This document shows, piece by piece, positions 14,591 to 15,804 of a stretch of 15,804 bases of DNA; positions within the stretch are counted from its first letter, which is position 1, and the number at the start of each line of letters is the position of its first letter. The notes beneath the pieces are model-generated. The model was not told where the DNA came from. It saw only the letters and a program-made list of their open reading frames with translations, and searched no databases. The stretch spans positions 1 to 15,804 of the forward strand of contig JBFHUL010000074.1 in NCBI GenBank assembly GCA_041590075.1, given 5' to 3'. Source of the DNA: PZPK01 sp041590075 (lineage in GTDB: Bacteria > Pseudomonadota > Gammaproteobacteria > Pseudomonadales > Oleiphilaceae). Position numbers and translations under genes: made by a program.

Positions 14591-14627
14591 ATTGCATTTT
14601 ATTGTTGGTGCTATAGGAAAAAACTAT
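14591..14627 (-). promoter_or_regulatory. OxyR-like tandem binding site
   Basis: On the minus strand ATAGTTTTTTCCTAT (14627-14613) is an exact ATAG-N7-CTAT half. A 7-base gap follows, then the degenerate half ACAATAAAATGCAAT (14605-14591), which ends exactly where the -35 begins. This is the four-contact OxyR geometry (ATAG-N7-CTAT-N7-ATAG-N7-CTAT), with the poorer half nearest the polymerase. OxyR activates katG in many proteobacteria, so the site and target agree. Confidence 0.65.
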
Positions 14628-14846
14628 TGTAAAGTAAAATATTGGGTAAATTGGTAATGGATGTGCCTCTTGATGTCACCTTGACCGAGTGCAGGTCATA
14701 TCAGGTTCCCCTATGCAATCAGGTATAAGTACGTCCGGTTTGCATGGATCCTTTGCAACCTCCCATCGCCGCGCCCGGATCTTGGCCCTATCAACTAAGA
14801 CAGGTCCAGGTCGTGCGATGAACAAGTTACGGTTCTTTTACCCATG

Positions 14847-15804
14847 TTACGAACCAATTATTCCCCCATCTTTGCGCGTAATCACCAAGGTACAATCCCT
14901 AGGGATGGTGACGCCGTCGAACTGGGCGGGGAAACTTGTTTTTTCGGGATCTCCATTGCCGGGGTGTTGAATATTCACAAAGGCTGTCCGTTGATCCGGG
15001 GTGATGGTGAAACCGGTAATTTCATCGCTGTCTACCCCAACCAGAAGACGCTTGGGCTCGGGTACGTCTTTGTGGGTGTCGAACACGATCAATTGGTCCT
15101 GGAGACCATCAGGCTGGCCTCCATCGGTGCCTATAAATAAACGTCCATACGGATCAGCCCAAGCCGCGTCGGGATCGGTAAATACCTCTTCGCTGCCACG
15201 CGTCGACGACGCAAGTAAATAGATGTCCCAGGTAAAGCGCGTACCCAGATGGTCGTTGGTATCTCGAGTACGGATGATATGGCCATCGTTATTGGGGGCT
15301 TCTGGATTGGCTGCGTGCGCTTCGGTGCGGCGCGAGTTATTGGTGAGCGTCCAGAATACTTCGCCGTTTTTACCAATAGTGGTCCATTCGGGGCGATCCA
15401 TTGGGGTCGCGCCAAGTAAATCGGCCGCTATTCGGGCATAAATAAGTACTTCAGCCTGTGAGGAAAAGCGTGCCGCCAGTATCGGGTTGTTGATCGTGAG
15501 CTCCAGCCATTCACCTGTTCCGTCGGTATGAAAACGTGCCGCATACAGGCTTCCGGCATCGAGAGGGCTGTCGCCTTTTTGAATGGCTACTTTCCAGGGA
15601 ATATCCGACACATATTTGTAGCAGTAGTCGAAGCGTTGGTCATCACCCATGTATGCCGCAATACGGCCGTTTGCGCTTTCGGTACTGGCGATAGCTTCAT
15701 GTTTGAAACGGCCCAGCGCCGTGCGCTTTACCGGTTTTTGTGTGCCATCGAAGGGGTCGATTTCAACGATCCAGCCAAAACGATGCTGTTCATTGGCGTA
15801 ATCC
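14847..15804 (-). CDS. PhoX family phosphatase (DUF839), 3' portion only
   Basis: The frame runs from beyond the right edge to TAA at 14847-14849, giving 318 visible residues; the true start is outside, so the ATG at 15648-15650 is internal. It matches the C-terminal half of PhoX-type proteins (about 600-700 residues in full): FGWIVEIDPFDG, GRFKHEAIA, YMGDDQRFDYCYKYVS, NDGHIIR, DPYGRLFIGTDGG, SDEITGFTITPDQRTAFVNI and HPGNGDP, ending near DGGIIGS. PhoX enzymes are calcium- and iron-dependent monomeric alkaline phosphatases, usually exported by the Tat system and induced by phosphate starvation. The signal peptide and any Pho box lie outside the window. Some DUF839 proteins have no proven phosphatase activity, so the exact role is not certain. 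Confidence 0.9.
   Translation of the reverse strand, partial: DYANEQHRFGWIVEIDPFDGTQKPVKRTALGRFKHEAIASTESANGRIAAYMGDDQRFDYCYKYVSDIPWKVAIQKGDSPLDAGSLYAARFHTDGTGEWLELTINNPILAARFSSQAEVLIYARIAADLLGATPMDRPEWTTIGKNGEVFWTLTNNSRRTEAHAANPEAPNNDGHIIRTRDTNDHLGTRFTWDIYLLASSTRGSEEVFTDPDAAWADPYGRLFIGTDGGQPDGLQDQLIVFDTHKDVPEPKRLLVGVDSDEITGFTITPDQRTAFVNIQHPGNGDPEKTSFPAQFDGVTIPRDCTLVITRKDGGIIGS

Larger units (their letters stand above)
14403..14846. other. katG upstream region, 444 bases without a gene
   Basis: This region lies between the katG start and the end of the PhoX-family gene on the same strand. It holds the predicted katG leader (about 150 bases), the -10/-35 (14561-14590) and the OxyR-like site (14591-14627). 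I see nothing I can name in 14628-14846: no convincing terminator for the PhoX-family gene, and only short frames without ribosome binding sites. Confidence 0.6.

Noticed and set aside
14847..15650. A complete 267-residue gene starting at the ATG 15648-15650
   Set aside because: The frame stays open to the window edge, and the upstream residues (FGWIVEIDPFDG, GRFKHE) are conserved PhoX sequence, so this ATG is internal.

Overview
The window comes from a gammaproteobacterium, probably of the Pseudomonas/Cellvibrionales-like group. The pointers are a DUF934-cysI pair, metH next to nfuA, a yccA-tusD-tusC-tusB-tusE-ybiB cluster beside a tRNA-Ser gene, and a PEP-CTERM surface protein, which suggests an exosortase-bearing, often aquatic, lineage. 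Taxon assignment is inference from gene content and order; no search was run.

Layout, left to right. Bases 1-146 hold the 3' end of a sulfotransferase-like gene (+). A 346-base gap follows, containing a sigma-54-type promoter and an upstream inverted repeat, then a PEP-CTERM protein gene (493-1203, +). A bidirectional terminator separates it from a convergent minus-strand block: sulfite reductase hemoprotein cysI (1865-3526), followed by an overlapping DUF934 gene (1393-1881). Upstream of these, on the same strand, is cobalamin-dependent methionine synthase metH (3678-7370). Divergent from metH is nfuA (+), an Fe-S carrier.

Next on the minus strand lie yccA (membrane protein of the BI-1 family), tusD, tusC, tusB, tusE (sulfur relay for tRNA 2-thiouridine) and a TrpD2/YbiB-family gene. 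A tRNA-Ser(UGA) gene with a strong promoter is divergent from yccA. Then come catalase-peroxidase katG (-), with a well-placed OxyR-like tandem site upstream, and the 3' half of a PhoX-family phosphatase gene (-) that runs off the right edge.

Many of these genes share a sulfur and Fe-S theme. CysI makes sulfide using siroheme and a 4Fe-4S cluster, NfuA delivers Fe-S clusters, MetH makes methionine, and TusBCDE passes persulfide sulfur to tRNA. KatG and PhoX look like separate stress functions. Nothing in the window is clearly a new multi-gene system. The most open questions are the DUF934 partner of CysI, the YbiB/TrpD2 gene coupled to the Tus operon, and the regulation of the PEP-CTERM gene.
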